Assembly: GCA_900545035.1 (NCBI GenBank)
Contig: UQXM01000099.1
Coordinates: forward strand, 1 to 6,954
Length of the DNA: 6,954 nt
Direction of reading: 5' to 3'
From: an uncultured Fusobacterium sp.
Lineage (GTDB): Bacteria > Fusobacteriota > Fusobacteriia > Fusobacteriales > Fusobacteriaceae
Below the pieces are notes generated by a model that was not told the origin of the DNA, ran no database searches, and worked only from the letters and a program-made list of their open reading frames with translations. This document shows positions 6,031 to 6,954 of the stretch, piece by piece (the first letter of the stretch is position 1; the number at the start of each line of letters is the position of its first letter). A program made the translations under genes and the position numbers.

Positions 6031-6039
6031 CCCTCCTTT
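6031..6039 (-). promoter_or_regulatory. Ribosome binding site fixing a TTG start
   Basis: On the minus strand AAAGGAGGG is followed after 6 nt by TTG (6024-6022), the start of the FAD subunit gene. The strength and spacing of this site decide the start, since no ATG is available near it. It lies in the 19-nt gap after the permease stop codon. Confidence 0.8.
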
Positions 6040-6043
6040 ATAA

Positions 6044-6954
6044 TTATTTGTCATTCGGAAGCAGTATGTTTAAAATAACTGCTATTGAAGCAGAAACAAC
6101 TATTCCTGATCCTCCGAAAATAAGTCTTATGCTTTCAGGGAAATGTACAAGAGCAGAAGGCACAGCTCCCAGTCCGTATCCCACACCCAGAGAAACTGAA
6201 AGTATAACAGCATTTTTTCCTCTCAAAGGCTCTTTTGTGATAAGATTAACTCCGCTTATAAATATCATGGCAAATATCATAACCAAACTTCCGCCTATTA
6301 CACAAGAAGGCACAACAGTAAGAAGAGCTCCCAGTTTAGGGAAGAAAGCCCCTGCAATCAGGAACATCGCTCCCACAGCAACCACAAATCTGCTCATTAC
6401 TCCTGTCATTGTAACAATTCCTGTATTCTGGCTGAATGATGTTGTAGGCAGTATTGAGAAGAATGAAGCAAGAACACACCCAAGTCCGTCCGCCATAATT
6501 CCTCCCGAAAGTTCTCTGTCTGTAACCTCTCTTCCTGCTCCTCCCATTGTAACTCCTGACATATCTCCAACAGTTTCAACGGCAGAAACTATAAACATCA
6601 TCATCATTGCAAAAATTGCATCAAGATGAAATTCATATCCGTAGCTGAAAGGTCTTGGTATATTGAAAAACGGTGTTTCTGCAATAGGAGATAAATCTGT
6701 TATTCCCAAAACAAGTGCAACGATAAATCCGAAAACAGTTCCTATAAAAACAGACCCCGTACTTGTAATTCCTTTTGTAAATTGTTTTAAAACTATCACC
6801 ACCACAAGAACAGAAGCTCCTATTCCCAGATTCATAAGAGAACCGAAATCACTTGCTCCGACTCCCCCTGCAAAGCTGTTGATTCCAACAGGTATAAGAG
6901 AAAGTCCTATTGACAGCACAACCACTCCTGTAACAACCGGCGGGAAAAATCTTC
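6044..6954 (-). CDS. NCS2 purine (xanthine-type) permease, partial
   Basis: The C-terminal 302 residues of a nucleobase:cation symporter-2 permease; the frame is open to the window edge, so the N-terminal third (roughly 150 residues) is missing. The first visible residues are 'RFFPPVVTG', typical just before a membrane helix of this family, so the GTG at 6925 is internal and not the start. About nine further membrane helices follow. Binding-site residues can be placed by comparison with E. coli XanQ: E126 and D130 in 'SAVETVGD' (XanQ E272/D276), D155 in 'MADG' (D304), and Q175-N176 in 'SQNTGIVTMTG' (Q324/N325, with the same 20-residue spacing). The QN...TG signature is that of xanthine/urate transporters; uracil carriers such as UraA have EN...TR. 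It is the first visible gene of the operon, 19 nt before the FAD subunit, and probably supplies the hydroxylase with its purine. Confidence 0.88.
   Translation of the reverse strand, partial: RFFPPVVTGVVVLSIGLSLIPVGINSFAGGVGASDFGSLMNLGIGASVLVVVIVLKQFTKGITSTGSVFIGTVFGFIVALVLGITDLSPIAETPFFNIPRPFSYGYEFHLDAIFAMMMMFIVSAVETVGDMSGVTMGGAGREVTDRELSGGIMADGLGCVLASFFSILPTTSFSQNTGIVTMTGVMSRFVVAVGAMFLIAGAFFPKLGALLTVVPSCVIGGSLVMIFAMIFISGVNLITKEPLRGKNAVILSVSLGVGYGLGAVPSALVHFPESIRLIFGGSGIVVSASIAVILNILLPNDK

Noticed and set aside
6048..6629. 193-codon plus-strand ORF
   Set aside because: It is an antisense shadow of the permease gene, whose conserved NCS2 motifs are unambiguous on the minus strand.

Overview
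The window looks like chromosomal DNA of a low-GC anaerobic bacterium, most likely a member of the Fusobacteriota (a clostridial relative is the alternative). The reasons are the very AT-rich intergenic DNA, strong GGAGG-type ribosome sites, U-rich intrinsic terminators, a stand-alone PBECR4-like nuclease and an XDH-type molybdenum hydroxylase operon. No 16S rRNA or housekeeping marker is present, so the taxonomic call is inference.

Left part (1-1041, plus strand): this stretch holds no metabolic gene. It begins with a perfect 12-bp inverted repeat (21-64) and an intrinsic-terminator-like hairpin (81-117) that probably closes whatever lies to the left. A near-consensus promoter (147-175) then drives a structured RNA of about 215 nt. 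That RNA ends in a strong intrinsic terminator (365-398) only 22 bases before the ATG of a very AT-rich 199-residue ORF that I read as a PBECR4-family (BECR-fold) nuclease. There is no room for a separate promoter between terminator and gene, so expression of the nuclease must depend on reading through the terminator. This promoter / structured RNA / terminator / nuclease order is the most interesting part of the window. It fits an attenuator or riboswitch-like leader, and it also resembles the gene order of type III RNA-antitoxin/toxin loci. A bidirectional terminator (1007-1041) that contains the stop codon separates it from the convergent genes.

Middle (1083-2473, minus strand): a single gene with its own promoter encodes a CNNM/DUF21-CBS-CorC membrane protein closely resembling E. 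coli YtfL/PaeA, a diamine exporter.

Right part (2481-6954, minus strand): a tight operon is read from right to left. It contains an NCS2 nucleobase permease (cut by the window edge), an FAD subunit, a 2Fe-2S subunit and a molybdopterin subunit of a xanthine-dehydrogenase-like molybdenum hydroxylase, followed by a 13-bp-stem terminator. The genes are separated by 19 nt, 1 nt and a 17-nt overlap. The permease has the purine-type (QN...TG) signature, so the operon probably imports and hydroxylates a purine such as xanthine or hypoxanthine, with electrons passing from the Mo site through two 2Fe-2S clusters to FAD. The Mo subunit has Gln in place of the purine-binding Glu of vertebrate XDH, as E. 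coli XdhA does, so the exact substrate is open.
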